From a virus: DNA of 64,000 nt. The stretch spans positions 35,015-99,014 of the IMG/VR virus record IMGVR_UViG_3300027901_000002; one strand, given 5' to 3'. The translations under genes and the position numbers were made by a program. Positions 7,041 through 15,081 of this stretch are shown in pieces (position 1 is the first letter of the stretch; each line of letters opens with the position of its first letter). The notes under the pieces were generated by a model that searched no databases, was not told the origin of the DNA, and was given only the letters and a program-made list of their open reading frames with translations.

Positions 7041-7062
7041 ACCCTCCTCCTCAATTTTTATT

Positions 7063-7305
7063 TTATTTTTCGATTTTGTAAGCTAACTTCGCTTCTCTTA
7101 TTATTTCTTCGAATTTGTCCTTGTCTTCGTACCACCACAATATTGGCTCTGCACCAAAATCAGCAACTATTTGGTAGCCGCATACTGGACACTCCCATAA
7201 ATCAGCGTGAAAAATATAATCGTTTTCTTTGTAAACTATAACTCCGTTTCTTTTACAATCTAAATATACGCCACAATCTACGCAAATTTTTCTCCATTCG
7301 TTCAT
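7063..7305 (-). CDS. Zinc-ribbon protein (CxxC..CxxC)
   Basis: ICVDCGVYLDCK and ECPVCGYQIVADF form a four-cysteine ribbon over residues 8-45. The phrase CPVCG-x-QIV-x-DFG recurs in small phage proteins of unknown function. A helical tail follows. Confidence 0.6.
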   Translation of the reverse strand: MNEWRKICVDCGVYLDCKRNGVIVYKENDYIFHADLWECPVCGYQIVADFGAEPILWWYEDKDKFEEIIREAKLAYKIEK

Positions 7306-7306
7306 T

Positions 7307-7417
7307 TTATTTCCTCTTGTAATTTTTACACGTTCCTAAGTAAAAAGTTATAGGAATAAGGTGCTTTTTGCACCAATGATCTTTACAATGTTTGCAACTA
7401 AGACAAACTTTCTTCAT
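7307..7417 (-). CDS. Cys4 microprotein (36 aa)
   Basis: VCLSCKHC..WC and TCKNYKRK give a C-x2-C-x2-C-x4-C-x14-C pattern. It resembles the 38-residue gene at 15604-15720, so the two are probably paralogues. It sits between the membrane gene and the zinc-ribbon gene, with a 3-bp overlap at the start. Confidence 0.5.
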   Translation of the reverse strand: MKKVCLSCKHCKDHWCKKHLIPITFYLGTCKNYKRK

Positions 7418-7650
7418 ATTTCGCTTTCCCACCGTTCTATAATTGGCGTAAGGTCTGCAAACCTTGCAATTAAGAAAGTAATTCCCACGACTGCATTTAA
7501 TATTGCAAGAAACAAGAAAATACTAAAAAAACTTTTTTCGTCGTTTTTTAATGTTTCCATAGCAAACCAAACACACACGCCACTCATTCCAAACATAAAG
7601 CAAATAGAAACAATTGCTATTATATTTACTATAAGTTCTCCAACTAACAT
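7414..7650 (-). CDS. Two-span membrane protein (78 aa)
   Basis: Two hydrophobic segments (about residues 3-33 and 42-66) are separated by a short charged loop with SFFSIFLF. It has no recognisable domain. Its ATG immediately follows the stop of the next upstream gene. Confidence 0.6.
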   Translation of the reverse strand: MLVGELIVNIIAIVSICFMFGMSGVCVWFAMETLKNDEKSFFSIFLFLAILNAVVGITFLIARFADLTPIIERWESEI

Positions 7651-8166
7651 TTATAACACCATATCGCTCGTTATGTTAATTTTTATGAATACTTCGTCGA
7701 AACTCAAATTTTTAGGCTCGTTTATTTCGGCACCTAAAATTTTTTTCGCGTCTTCCTTTTCCTCTTCGTCTAACTCGTAAAGTTGTTGATACACGTAAGA
7801 ATAAGTATCGTCTAATTTGAATTCCAAATAACATTGACCACTTGGTATAGCAATCGCCCTTACTTCAAAAGGTTGATTGCCGTAATAAGCTTCGATAAAT
7901 TTTTTTGTTTCGTAATAAAAAAATCTTATTCCTTTCTCTAAGAATATCACTACGTCGTCTTTTTGTTTATAATCAAAGTTAAAATTAACGAGTTTAAAAT
8001 TTCTTTTAATTATTATACCGTCTGGCGTTTTTGTTCTATCAACAATGTGATCTATTCCACAAAACCAAACTATGTAGTGATTTTTTTCCAGTAAATCTTC
8101 TTTTAAATCTTCTTCTTTGTATCCCCAATAATTCACGAGGACTTTCTTTACGCTTTCAGGGATCAT
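7651..8166 (-). CDS. Hypothetical protein (171 aa) ending in DMVL
   Basis: From ATG 8166 the protein is mixed alpha/beta with an acidic helix near residue 140. The C-terminal residues (ITSDMVL) match the end of the AAA+ protein at 2144 (FTGDMVL), possibly a shared short interaction motif. Function unknown. Confidence 0.6.
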   Translation of the reverse strand: MIPESVKKVLVNYWGYKEEDLKEDLLEKNHYIVWFCGIDHIVDRTKTPDGIIIKRNFKLVNFNFDYKQKDDVVIFLEKGIRFFYYETKKFIEAYYGNQPFEVRAIAIPSGQCYLEFKLDDTYSYVYQQLYELDEEEKEDAKKILGAEINEPKNLSFDEVFIKINITSDMVL

Positions 8167-8320
8167 CGTCTTCAGTTTTAACCAAACCAAATATATCGTA
8201 TATCAATTCGTCTTCAGAATAGTAAGCGTCGCAAGAAGGACACCAAAAATCCATGTCGTCAGTTAAAAGTAATTCACTACCACATGCTAAATGAATAACA
8301 TTGAACAATTTAGGTTTCAT
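8156..8320 (-). CDS. Zinc-ribbon-like microprotein (54 aa)
   Basis: HLACG and FWCPSCDAYY make a split zinc-ribbon, followed by an acidic helix. It starts inside the 3' end of the TFB gene and overlaps the next start by 11 bp, so it is translationally coupled in the operon. Confidence 0.55.
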   Translation of the reverse strand: MKPKLFNVIHLACGSELLLTDDMDFWCPSCDAYYSEDELIYDIFGLVKTEDDDP

Positions 8321-9371
8321 AAAATTCTGCCTTTAAGTTATTTTTTGTTTTTTTTAATTTCATTTCGTATTTTGGATTTATTAACCCTTTTAACAACAAG
8401 CCATCAATATCGTAAATTTTACACGCGTTTTCTATTATTGACGAATATTCGCATTCTTTTAAAGCTTCTTCGAAGATATTGTCTTTAAAACCAAAATAAG
8501 AAAAAATTGTTTTTAAAATTTCTTTTGTTTCGTATATCCTTTTTCTAAGAGTTCGAACGTCGCAACCAACAATTTCACATAAATCCTTTTGCGTTACGCC
8601 GAAATTTTCGCTAGTTAAAATATAAATACAAGCGGCGGCTTTAACAATTGGATTTCTAAATAAAGTAGAGGAACCTATTGCTTCCTCTATTTTTAAAATA
8701 TTTTTTATGAAATTTTTGCTTGCACAACAGACTAAAAACTCTTCTCTTGGAGATAAGCATATTCCGCTCACTATTTTAGTGACAAAAGTTTCTGGTTGTT
8801 GTTGTTCTACTTTTAAGTTTAAAATCGTAATTAATCTCGAATAAAATTGTTTTATTTTCTTTACATCGCATTCTATTTTCTCAAAATCGAATAAAGTGTA
8901 AGGAAGTTTTTGTTTTTTTATTTCTAAATACGCTATTCCTTGCGCTACAATTTCAAGTGAAACCTTACCTCCACCTCTAAAAATGTTGGTTGAGGAAATT
9001 TCATTTAATTTACATATTTTAATGAAGTTATAAAACGCCGAAGCGTAAAAATCTTTACTTAAACCAAGAAGTTCAATTATCCTCTTAAGTTCTTTTTTGA
9101 TTACAGATTCCCTTTTATCCTTCCAATCGTAATAGTATTTTTTTAAAGCTCTTTTTAAATTAGGATTTTTGCATTGTTTAATGTTTATTTTCGTTCTCTT
9201 GTTTATACCTTTTAAAAATGTAGACCTATTTCTTTCTTTTTCTATTGCCGAGTTGTCTTCTAATTGTTGAGGAGGAGTGTAATCAATCGGTTTATCTTCA
9301 AAAACCAAGCCACAGTTAGTACAAACATCTATTCTGTAAGATTTTTCTCCACATTCTGGACACCACGTCAT
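8310..9371 (-). CDS. tfb: Transcription initiation factor IIB (TFB) homologue
   Basis: The 353-residue product has the archaeal TFB/TFIIB architecture. A zinc ribbon (CPEC..CTNCGLVFED, cysteines 4, 7, 17, 20) is followed by a basic reader-like linker and two cyclin repeats. In the first, GGGKVSLEIVAQGIAYLEI lines up with the RGRS..AAALY helix of TFB. In the second, NPIVKAAACIYI and GVTQKDLCEIVGCDVRTLRKR match the NP..AAA and TQ..I...V..TIR elements that contact DNA. TFB joins TBP and RNA polymerase at archaeal promoters, so the virus probably reprograms transcription. ATG 9371 overlaps the previous stop (ATGA). Divergence is high but no core element is missing. Confidence 0.85.
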   Translation of the reverse strand: MTWCPECGEKSYRIDVCTNCGLVFEDKPIDYTPPQQLEDNSAIEKERNRSTFLKGINKRTKINIKQCKNPNLKRALKKYYYDWKDKRESVIKKELKRIIELLGLSKDFYASAFYNFIKICKLNEISSTNIFRGGGKVSLEIVAQGIAYLEIKKQKLPYTLFDFEKIECDVKKIKQFYSRLITILNLKVEQQQPETFVTKIVSGICLSPREEFLVCCASKNFIKNILKIEEAIGSSTLFRNPIVKAAACIYILTSENFGVTQKDLCEIVGCDVRTLRKRIYETKEILKTIFSYFGFKDNIFEEALKECEYSSIIENACKIYDIDGLLLKGLINPKYEMKLKKTKNNLKAEFYET

Positions 9372-9466
9372 AATCCACACAATTTACCATAAATTATTGC
9401 ACAAATAGAAGTCACAATTAAAAAAAGGACGAAGACGTAAAGAGCCTCTTTCTGGTCTTCGTTCAT
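9368..9466 (-). CDS. Single-span membrane peptide (32 aa)
   Basis: MNEDQKEALY precedes one hydrophobic helix. Both ends overlap neighbours by ATGA (RNase H upstream, TFB downstream), which strongly suggests a real coupled gene despite its size. Function unknown. Confidence 0.55.
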   Translation of the reverse strand: MNEDQKEALYVFVLFLIVTSICAIIYGKLCGL

Positions 9467-9906
9467 TCCCCTAATTGCGTAATTTTTGTTCGCTTAGTTT
9501 CCATTGCCCTTTTACTAAGGGCGTCTGCAAACCCGTTTTCTTTTCTTGGTATTTTTTCGATCTTTACGTCTTCGAAAAACTCTACTACATCCAAAAGGAC
9601 TTTATAGTAGGGTTTTAAATTGCTACTTCTTATGGTTTTATGTTTTGGATTAGTAACGGGAAGTAAACTCCCATACACTAATTCGCTGTCTACATATACG
9701 TTTACTTCTTTCGGTTTAAAATATTGCTTTGTATAGCAAAGTGCATTGATAAGTGCAGCAAATTCGGCTTCGTTGTTAGTTATATTGTCGCCAAGGTATT
9801 GACTACCTTCCATTAATACTTTATTTTCTCTAAAAACAACAAAGCCTATACCTCCGTGTCCAGGGTTAGTTGGACTTGCACCACCATCACAGAATATTTT
9901 TATCAA
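9463..9906 (-). CDS. Ribonuclease HI
   Basis: The 147-residue protein shows the RNase HI catalytic set: IFCDGGASPTNPG (first Asp, residue 6), NNEAEFAALINAL (Glu), VYVDSELVYG (Asp) and ENGFADALSKRAM (fourth acidic residue). It degrades RNA in RNA-DNA hybrids, useful in primer removal or R-loop clearance. The start is TTG 9906. It sits directly after the DUF932 gene. Confidence 0.85.
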   Translation of the reverse strand: MIKIFCDGGASPTNPGHGGIGFVVFRENKVLMEGSQYLGDNITNNEAEFAALINALCYTKQYFKPKEVNVYVDSELVYGSLLPVTNPKHKTIRSSNLKPYYKVLLDVVEFFEDVKIEKIPRKENGFADALSKRAMETKRTKITQLGE

Positions 9907-9910
9907 TAAA

Positions 9911-10921
9911 TCACGTCACTTGTGCTAACATTATTTGTCCTGCTATTTCTTCCAATCTTAACCTGTCTTCTAACAATAAATCTCTTGCGACTTCAGCTAT
10001 GCTCTGTCCTACCCAAAACGCGTTGTCTCCGTAATCGTTTGTTTTCATTATTTTTATAGCTTCTCTAGCCTCTGCAATTTTTATATCAAAATTGTCTGGA
10101 AGCCAATTTACTAAACTGGTTTTTTCGTCGATGTAGGATTCAGCAACCTCCACAGCTTCTCTTAATAGTTTTGCGTATTTATCGTAACCGCTAAAGGATT
10201 CTGCCATGCTTCCCACTAACATTCCAAGCATTTTTTTGTCGTTTGCTCCTTTGTGAACTTGTCTAAACGATATATGATCGTCCCAAATTATTACGCCGTT
10301 AGTACACGCAAATCTAAGAAAGCCAGCGTCGTATCCTAGAGATCTATGTCCACAGAAACTGTTAATAACTATTATTCTATAAGAGAGGTTGTCGTTTCTT
10401 CCTATTTCAATTCCTAATTCTGGAAAGTTAATGTCAATTCTCATTTTGTAAATGTTGTGGTCGAAATTCATCGTATACTTTTCTCCTAACATGTCCACGA
10501 ATTTTGTTACAGTGTCGTAAACAACTTTATCTGGAATGAAAGTGTGTTGGTCGCTAACTACGCCGTAAAGAGAATTATTCGTCGAATCTACGTATCCAAA
10601 AAGCGTTCCGTCTCTTCTTAACAATTCCCCTACTCTTATTAAATCGTCTGAAATCTGTGCAGGATAAATTGTTGTTCCGTAATAATCTTCGTCTTGAATA
10701 GGATCTAAGTTTTCTAATTTTTGAATTATTCGTCCCAAACCTATTTTCAAAGGCTGGTTTATACGTCCAATGTACTGACTTCTAACTTCTTGTCCCCAAA
10801 ATTTATAGCCGTTCGATAAAGAATTTTCGTTTTCCCAATGAACTGCTTTAGAAATTGGAACCTTTTTTACGTTGTCGTTTAAATCGTTGATTAATTTCTC
10901 AAATTGATTTTGATTCATCAT
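9911..10921 (-). CDS. DUF932 (phage/plasmid-like) protein
   Basis: The 336-residue protein has the DUF932 hallmark GYDAGFLRFACTNGVIIWDD near residue 200, along with the early KAVHWEN and mid-protein VVSDQHTFIP regions. DUF932 proteins are common on plasmids and phages next to DNA-metabolism genes; their function is not established. It sits before RNase HI in the same operon. Confidence 0.75.
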   Translation of the reverse strand: MMNQNQFEKLINDLNDNVKKVPISKAVHWENENSLSNGYKFWGQEVRSQYIGRINQPLKIGLGRIIQKLENLDPIQDEDYYGTTIYPAQISDDLIRVGELLRRDGTLFGYVDSTNNSLYGVVSDQHTFIPDKVVYDTVTKFVDMLGEKYTMNFDHNIYKMRIDINFPELGIEIGRNDNLSYRIIVINSFCGHRSLGYDAGFLRFACTNGVIIWDDHISFRQVHKGANDKKMLGMLVGSMAESFSGYDKYAKLLREAVEVAESYIDEKTSLVNWLPDNFDIKIAEAREAIKIMKTNDYGDNAFWVGQSIAEVARDLLLEDRLRLEEIAGQIMLAQVT

Positions 10922-11075
10922 AATTTTTTATATTATTTTGTTTTCTTAAACATAAATCTAATTTACCATATTGATGGACGTGATATTTACACTTATCACA
11001 ACAAAAATGTTCGTGAACTATATATCCTCTTATAGAACACTTATCCATGTTATCGCAAACGCATTCATTGCACAA
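10899..11075 (-). CDS. Cys/His-rich zinc microprotein (58 aa)
   Basis: A TTG at 11075 follows the previous stop directly (TAATTG). The product has CNECVC..C..HFCCDKCKYHVH..C, enough ligands for two zinc sites. It overlaps the DUF932 start by 23 bp. An internal ATG would give a 48-residue form. Confidence 0.45.
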   Translation of the reverse strand: MCNECVCDNMDKCSIRGYIVHEHFCCDKCKYHVHQYGKLDLCLRKQNNIKNYDESKSI

Positions 11076-11270
11076 TTATATTCTACTCTCATCGTAATCT
11101 GGTTCGTAGTTTTCAATTGCTGAGTTTGCGCAATTATCGAAATTTGGACAATCATCAAAATCCCACAAGTCAAAAACCATACTTAAGATTTCTGCGAAAA
11201 AATCAGTATCGTCTCTCATTCGAACGTATATGTCGTCCAAATATTTTCTATCTTCTAAACTAAAAGACAT
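11076..11270 (-). CDS. Small acidic hypothetical protein (64 aa)
   Basis: A strongly acidic protein with DLWDFDDCPNFDNC and a DYDESRI end. Such acidity is common in DNA-mimic or adaptor proteins, but nothing more specific can be said. It overlaps the previous gene by 11 bp. Confidence 0.55.
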   Translation of the reverse strand: MSFSLEDRKYLDDIYVRMRDDTDFFAEILSMVFDLWDFDDCPNFDNCANSAIENYEPDYDESRI

Positions 11271-11712
11271 CCTCTAATACTACCCCTTCGTAAATAAGAA
11301 GTTTGTTTATTTCGTGTCGATACACAGACGCTTTTTTTGGATTTAAATCCATTCTTTTAAGCAGACTCTCTATTTGTTTTTTAGCCATCTCCCTTAACAA
11401 ACTAAAATCTGCTTTTAAAATTCTATTGGAAGGAATTAAATCCTCTTTTTTACCATAGTGTTTTGAGTGCTTAAAATAAACTTCGCCTCCACTATGATTT
11501 CGCTTGCATTTCTTACAAAAATAAGGTCTCAATCGAATTTTGTCGTCAAAATCTTCTAAATTGTCGATTGAAAATTTAAATAAAACTACGCTCTTATACC
11601 TACCTCGTGGTTTAAAGTTACCTACTATCTCAATAGTTCCGTTGCCATTATCTACAACGAATTTTACAATATGAAAATTGTATTCTTCACCGCACTTTAA
11701 ACGAACTTTCAT
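11260..11712 (-). CDS. Hypothetical protein with CxxC..H motif (150 aa)
   Basis: The N-terminal half is beta-rich. FCKKCKRNHSGGEVYFKHSKHYGK in the middle looks like an incomplete zinc site, and the C-terminal half is helical. Function unknown. Confidence 0.6.
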   Translation of the reverse strand: MKVRLKCGEEYNFHIVKFVVDNGNGTIEIVGNFKPRGRYKSVVLFKFSIDNLEDFDDKIRLRPYFCKKCKRNHSGGEVYFKHSKHYGKKEDLIPSNRILKADFSLLREMAKKQIESLLKRMDLNPKKASVYRHEINKLLIYEGVVLEDVF

Positions 11713-12116
11713 TTCAAAGTTTTTCTCTTAAAAATAAAGTGTAAACCGTAAAGAAGTGAAACTAGGATTGTATTGATAGTCAACAAAACAAAAAAAGGAA
11801 ACAAAAAAATAATGCTTTCTGAAATCCCACCAATTCCAACCAAAATTATGTCGCTAAGCGAATTTTCTACTGAATCTTTTCGTTTTTCAAATTTTATTTG
11901 TTTAAAAAGAGTGTTTTCAAACATTTCAAATATAATTCCAGTAAATAAACAACACACAACTCCATAAGAGAGGGCGTATTCTATTTGAAACCCACACATC
12001 ATAATAACGACGTAAGATATAAAAAACGCAAGCATCCCCATAATTAAATGGTCAAAACTATAAAAATCAAGCCATGCTCTTCCCACTTGCGTTCTATTTC
12101 TTGCTATTAGTTTCAT
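11709..12116 (-). CDS. DUF2585-like integral membrane protein
   Basis: Four hydrophobic segments are visible. The motifs WLDFYSFDHLIMGM, FEMFENTLF and RKDSVENSLSDI correspond in order to the W(Y)..SH..HG, E..WE..EN and GDS..NS.SD signatures of DUF2585 membrane proteins. The function of that family is not known. The start overlaps the gene before it by 23 bp. Confidence 0.6.
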   Translation of the reverse strand: MKLIARNRTQVGRAWLDFYSFDHLIMGMLAFFISYVVIMMCGFQIEYALSYGVVCCLFTGIIFEMFENTLFKQIKFEKRKDSVENSLSDIILVGIGGISESIIFLFPFFVLLTINTILVSLLYGLHFIFKRKTLK

Positions 12117-12219
12117 TATTGATCGAAAAGTATTGCTCGGTATCCTCTTGCGGACAGTAATACCAACCTTCTTTGTCGCCTTGTATTGCGCAACCGCAAG
12201 ATTGACATATTATTTCCAT
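12094..12219 (-). CDS. Zinc-binding microprotein (41 aa)
   Basis: From ATG 12219 the product reads ICQSCGCAI..WYYC, a minimal zinc site, then an acidic/polar tail. A longer frame to 12282 would add a basic hydrophobic leader right next to the palindrome, which I consider less likely. Function unknown. Confidence 0.45.
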   Translation of the reverse strand: MEIICQSCGCAIQGDKEGWYYCPQEDTEQYFSINNETNSKK

Positions 12220-12285
12220 TCTAACCAATATTTTAAAACTTTTTAAAATATCTTTTATGATTTTTAAAAATATAAAATACATTTC

Positions 12286-12329
12286 AAATTTGTCAAACCC
12301 CTGTAGTACTAGGGTACTTTGACAAATTT
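12286..12329. repeat. Long palindrome, copy 1 (also at 34271-34314)
   Basis: Perfect 12-bp arms AAATTTGTCAAA / TTTGACAAATTT flank a 20-bp centre containing CCCCTGTAGTACTAGGG. The first 23 bp of the left arm and centre are identical to the second copy, and both are followed by AAAACT. It lies about 145 bp downstream of a minus-strand gene, like the second copy (about 128 bp). It could be an operator, replication or recombination site, or a strong terminator hairpin. Confidence 0.75.
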
Positions 12330-12473
12330 AAAACTTTATTATTTCGATTATATTGATTCTGTTTTGACTTCAATCGTTTTAAATCTGATGTAACGATTTT
12401 AAAATTATTTCACTTTTTTAACAAAAATGTCAAAATCTGATTAGTCAGATTTATTCGTCAAAAAATAAGAAAT
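12330..12473. other. Noncoding stretch with short repeats
   Basis: No gene is seen. It contains AAATCTGAT near 12386 and AATCTGATTAGTCAGATT near 12434-12451, which includes a short inverted repeat (AATCTGA/TCAGATT). With the palindrome next to it, this looks like a regulatory or terminator region. Confidence 0.4.
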
Positions 12474-12905
12474 TCAGATTTTCGATGCGATTTTCGATTG
12501 AATTAATTCGTTGTTTTTTTCCAAAGCCTTTTCTAACCCCCTCTTCAAAACTTTTGAAATTTTTCGAGGAGAAAGAATCCTAGAAAGTCGTAGAATAATA
12601 GTACGATAATCCAGAAACGCCTCCATGTTTGTTTCACGACTCAACAACCTAGAAAAAGTCAGATTTTCAACAAATTTTGCGTCGCAATTGTTAATCCATT
12701 TTCTTAACTGCTTCATTCTAAATTGAGCCCAAGCAATTGGGTTTTCTGGATATTCAAAATTTTCTGCAATATATGGGTTTATGTCATCTTCTAAGACTCC
12801 TTTAACAAACGAAGTAATAGTGTTGAAAATCGCAGTTATCGAAGTACTCGGATTTTCGAGAACTAACAACACTTCCCTTTGTATATCTTTTTCAAAGTCC
12901 TCCAT
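12474..12905 (-). CDS. Hypothetical helical protein (143 aa)
   Basis: An almost fully helical protein without cysteines in pairs and without a known domain; LSRILSPRKISKVLKRGLEKALEK near the end is basic. It begins inside the 3' end of the metallopeptidase-like gene. Confidence 0.6.
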   Translation of the reverse strand: MEDFEKDIQREVLLVLENPSTSITAIFNTITSFVKGVLEDDINPYIAENFEYPENPIAWAQFRMKQLRKWINNCDAKFVENLTFSRLLSRETNMEAFLDYRTIILRLSRILSPRKISKVLKRGLEKALEKNNELIQSKIASKI

Positions 12906-13180
12906 TTTATTTTCCTCGTTGCGTTTTTAAATCTCCAATACCTATCGCTACTTTCAAATTCGTCTATAATTGGATGATGGTGTATTGGTTTTAATCCCAT
13001 TTCGTGTAACACTTTATGGTGTAATTCGTGAATAAGTATTTTTAGCCAAATTGAAGGGTCTGCGTTTTTACCACACAAAAATATTTCTTTTGGCTCTGCA
13101 CAATAACCAAGCGCCCATTTATCGCCTAATTTATTCCAATCCACAAACATATCATCGGGCACTTTAGGTAAAATTTTCAT
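12863..13180 (-). CDS. Small HExxH metallopeptidase-like protein
   Basis: LIHELHHKVLHEMG at about residues 50-63 is an HExxH zinc-protease motif, and an acidic IIDEFE follows about 14 residues later as a possible third ligand. At 105 residues this is a minimal zincin, as in SprT-like or ImmA-like small proteins. Substrate unknown. It starts inside the previous zinc-ribbon gene. Confidence 0.6.
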   Translation of the reverse strand: MKILPKVPDDMFVDWNKLGDKWALGYCAEPKEIFLCGKNADPSIWLKILIHELHHKVLHEMGLKPIHHHPIIDEFESSDRYWRFKNATRKIKWRTLKKIYKGKCC

Positions 13181-13325
13181 CTTTTAACATCCATTTTAAA
13201 TATTGTTTAGTTACCTTTACTTGTTGATTACAATGAGGACATATCGTTTCTATTTTCCTCACGTTATAAACGTAAGAATAAGGAGGTTCAAATTCCTTTT
13301 TACAAGCTGGACACTTAAATTTCAT
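13164..13325 (-). CDS. Zinc-ribbon microprotein (53 aa)
   Basis: FKCPACKKEFE and ICPHCNQQVKV form a typical two-knuckle zinc ribbon separated by about 25 residues. It overlaps the next gene by 17 bp. Function unknown; probably a nucleic-acid or protein adaptor. Confidence 0.55.
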   Translation of the reverse strand: MKFKCPACKKEFEPPYSYVYNVRKIETICPHCNQQVKVTKQYLKWMLKDENFT

Positions 13326-13431
13326 TTGTATCGCTTGTCGTCTTTTCTTACAATAAACGGAAAATAAGGTATTTCCTTAAAAAGGTTTGGAAACTGTAGT
13401 TTCCACTTCGAAGCTCTATACTTTCTCGTTC
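13326..13431 (-). terminator. Intergenic hairpins
   Basis: The gap contains TGGAAACTGTAGTTTCCA (13392-13409), a perfect 7-bp hairpin, and AAGG..CCTT just before it. It separates the membrane gene from the zinc-ribbon operon and may be a terminator or processing site. Confidence 0.35.
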
Positions 13432-13710
13432 TTACTCGTTTTCGTCTGAGGGCCTTTTCGCTCCGTAGTCTGGAATATTTGTGTTTTTTCTTTCGTCCCA
13501 TTTTATAACTACCTCTTTTTTTCTACCGCTACAACAACAAATTAGAATCATTATTATTATAATTCCAATAAATGTTGCGTTGGTTCCGAATTCTATTTCT
13601 GTAAATATTAAAAACCAAACTAACGCTTCTATTAGAACAAATACTAAGAAAAATATTCCGACCAAAATTGCGATAACAATTACAAATGCAATAAAATCGT
13701 GTTTGTTCAT
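13432..13710 (-). CDS. Two-span membrane protein (92 aa)
   Basis: Two long hydrophobic segments (about residues 6-38 and 46-62) end in ICCCSGRKK, then a charged cytoplasmic tail. ATG 13710 follows the previous stop with a 1-nt gap. Function unknown. Confidence 0.6.
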   Translation of the reverse strand: MNKHDFIAFVIVIAILVGIFFLVFVLIEALVWFLIFTEIEFGTNATFIGIIIIMILICCCSGRKKEVVIKWDERKNTNIPDYGAKRPSDENE

Positions 13711-13711
13711 A

Positions 13712-13843
13712 TTAGTCAATATATCCGCTAATAAATTTTGCCATAGCTATTCGGTGTTCTTCTTCTTCTTTTTCCTTTTTTAGTTTTGCTATTAATAAAT
13801 CAAGCATTTCGTCCAATTTATCTAAACTATCTTTCAAACTCAT
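13712..13843 (-). CDS. Small coiled-coil protein (43 aa)
   Basis: MSLKDSLDKLDEMLDLLIAKLKKE has heptad-spaced leucines, followed by an acidic run. The ATG overlaps the DUF6899-like gene's stop (ATGA). Confidence 0.5.
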   Translation of the reverse strand: MSLKDSLDKLDEMLDLLIAKLKKEKEEEEHRIAMAKFISGYID

Positions 13844-14115
13844 ACATTAAACACGTCTCCGTTTTCTTCTTTCTTTTTGTCTTCGTAATGGGAAATTAGT
13901 CTGCGGTATATTTCTTGTTTTGCCGATTCTAAAATTCCCATAATAGTGTTGTAATCGTTATATCGTGTTGGATCTATTACTTCTGTTAACAACTTACATA
14001 TACAGTAGTTTAGTGCTCCAGTAATTTCTTCCTGTGGAAGTTTACACAAATCAAATATTAAATAATCTAAACAATAAGCCAATATTTTTCTATTTTCTTT
14101 TTTTATGTACGGCAA
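13840..14115 (-). CDS. DUF6899-like phage protein
   Basis: The 91-residue product has the family pattern: MPYIKKENRK at the start, GALNYCICKLL in the middle and EIYRRLISHYEDKK near the end (compare the EFYRRV..YEDxK ending). These small proteins are widespread in tailed phages and their function is unknown. The start is TTG directly after the preceding stop (TAATTG). Confidence 0.7.
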   Translation of the reverse strand: MPYIKKENRKILAYCLDYLIFDLCKLPQEEITGALNYCICKLLTEVIDPTRYNDYNTIMGILESAKQEIYRRLISHYEDKKKEENGDVFNV

Positions 14116-14280
14116 TTATTTTTTCAACTCTTTTCCAGTTTGTGAATCAAATTTTATAGCGTTTTTATGACATTCTGCGTGGCAGGCGTACCATCTATCC
14201 ATCAACCCTACCAGAAGTCTAGCCAACGAACCGTATCCAGTATTCCCTCCAAAAAACGATGTCCATTTAATTTTTTTCAT
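14116..14280 (-). CDS. Small hypothetical protein (54 aa)
   Basis: MKKIKWTSFFGGNTGYGSLARLLVGLMDRW is followed by CHAECHKNAI, a possible metal site. The ATG overlaps the stop of the previous gene (ATGA), supporting coding. Confidence 0.5.
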   Translation of the reverse strand: MKKIKWTSFFGGNTGYGSLARLLVGLMDRWYACHAECHKNAIKFDSQTGKELKK

Positions 14281-14657
14281 TGTTCAAATAAACCATCCAA
14301 TACTATTTTTGTAGAATAAGAAACACATCCATGTTCGTATGTTTCTTCTAATATTTTCATAGCTAAACCATACCACAACCAAAATTCTCGTTCGTTTCTT
14401 TCTGCTACGCATTTTTTAATCTCTTTTACGAGATAATTATCTCTTCTCTTGTCACAAAATCTTGGTTCTAAGAGACAAAACTCACATTCGTCATTAGAAC
14501 CAGGTCTTTTAAGAACTAAATGAGATATTGCTTCTTCACAAAAAGGACAACCTCCAGCTATTATATCGTTGTAATCTTCGAATTTTTCTAATTTTCCCCA
14601 TCTTTCTGATATTGATTGTATAGCTAATTCTGAAGCTTTTTCTATTACATCACTCAT
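14277..14657 (-). CDS. Zinc-binding hypothetical protein (126 aa)
   Basis: GCPFCEEAI and CEFCLLEPRFC provide a four- to five-cysteine site over residues 36-70. The rest is helical. Function unknown. Confidence 0.6.
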   Translation of the reverse strand: MSDVIEKASELAIQSISERWGKLEKFEDYNDIIAGGCPFCEEAISHLVLKRPGSNDECEFCLLEPRFCDKRRDNYLVKEIKKCVAERNEREFWLWYGLAMKILEETYEHGCVSYSTKIVLDGLFEQ

Positions 14658-14679
14658 TTTCTATTTTTCCTCCAAATAT

Positions 14680-15081
14680 TTAGTACCAACAACCCCAAAC
14701 ATATTTTTCGAAAGGATAGCGTTTTAAGTGCCAATAATATCGAATAAGAGCCATTATTACTGTGTATTTATTGACTTCCCAACCCCTAGATGGTTGACCG
14801 TGATGGTGTTCTGGTCTTGTCTTCATTTTCCTACTCCAATACTCGTGATTGTATATGTTACCTTTACAATAATACCGTAAAGCGTTTCTCACCGTCTTTA
14901 AAAGGAATTTATGTTCTTCTATTGGAACGAACGGTTTTCTTTTATCCCAATCGTAACAATCCTCTATATGATTGTGGAGCATCCAAAAAGGAAACATTTT
15001 GTTGTAATTACGAGTAATATAGAAGCCATCCCCTTGTGTTGTCCTACAATACCTACATCTTATCGAATAATCGGCACCCAT
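14680..15081 (-). CDS. Aromatic-rich hypothetical protein (133 aa)
   Basis: The N-terminus carries RCRYC; the rest is unusually rich in Tyr, Trp and His, including RPEHHHGQPSRGW and a GCWY end. No family recognised. It overlaps the next upstream gene by one base. Confidence 0.55.
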   Translation of the reverse strand: MGADYSIRCRYCRTTQGDGFYITRNYNKMFPFWMLHNHIEDCYDWDKRKPFVPIEEHKFLLKTVRNALRYYCKGNIYNHEYWSRKMKTRPEHHHGQPSRGWEVNKYTVIMALIRYYWHLKRYPFEKYVWGCWY

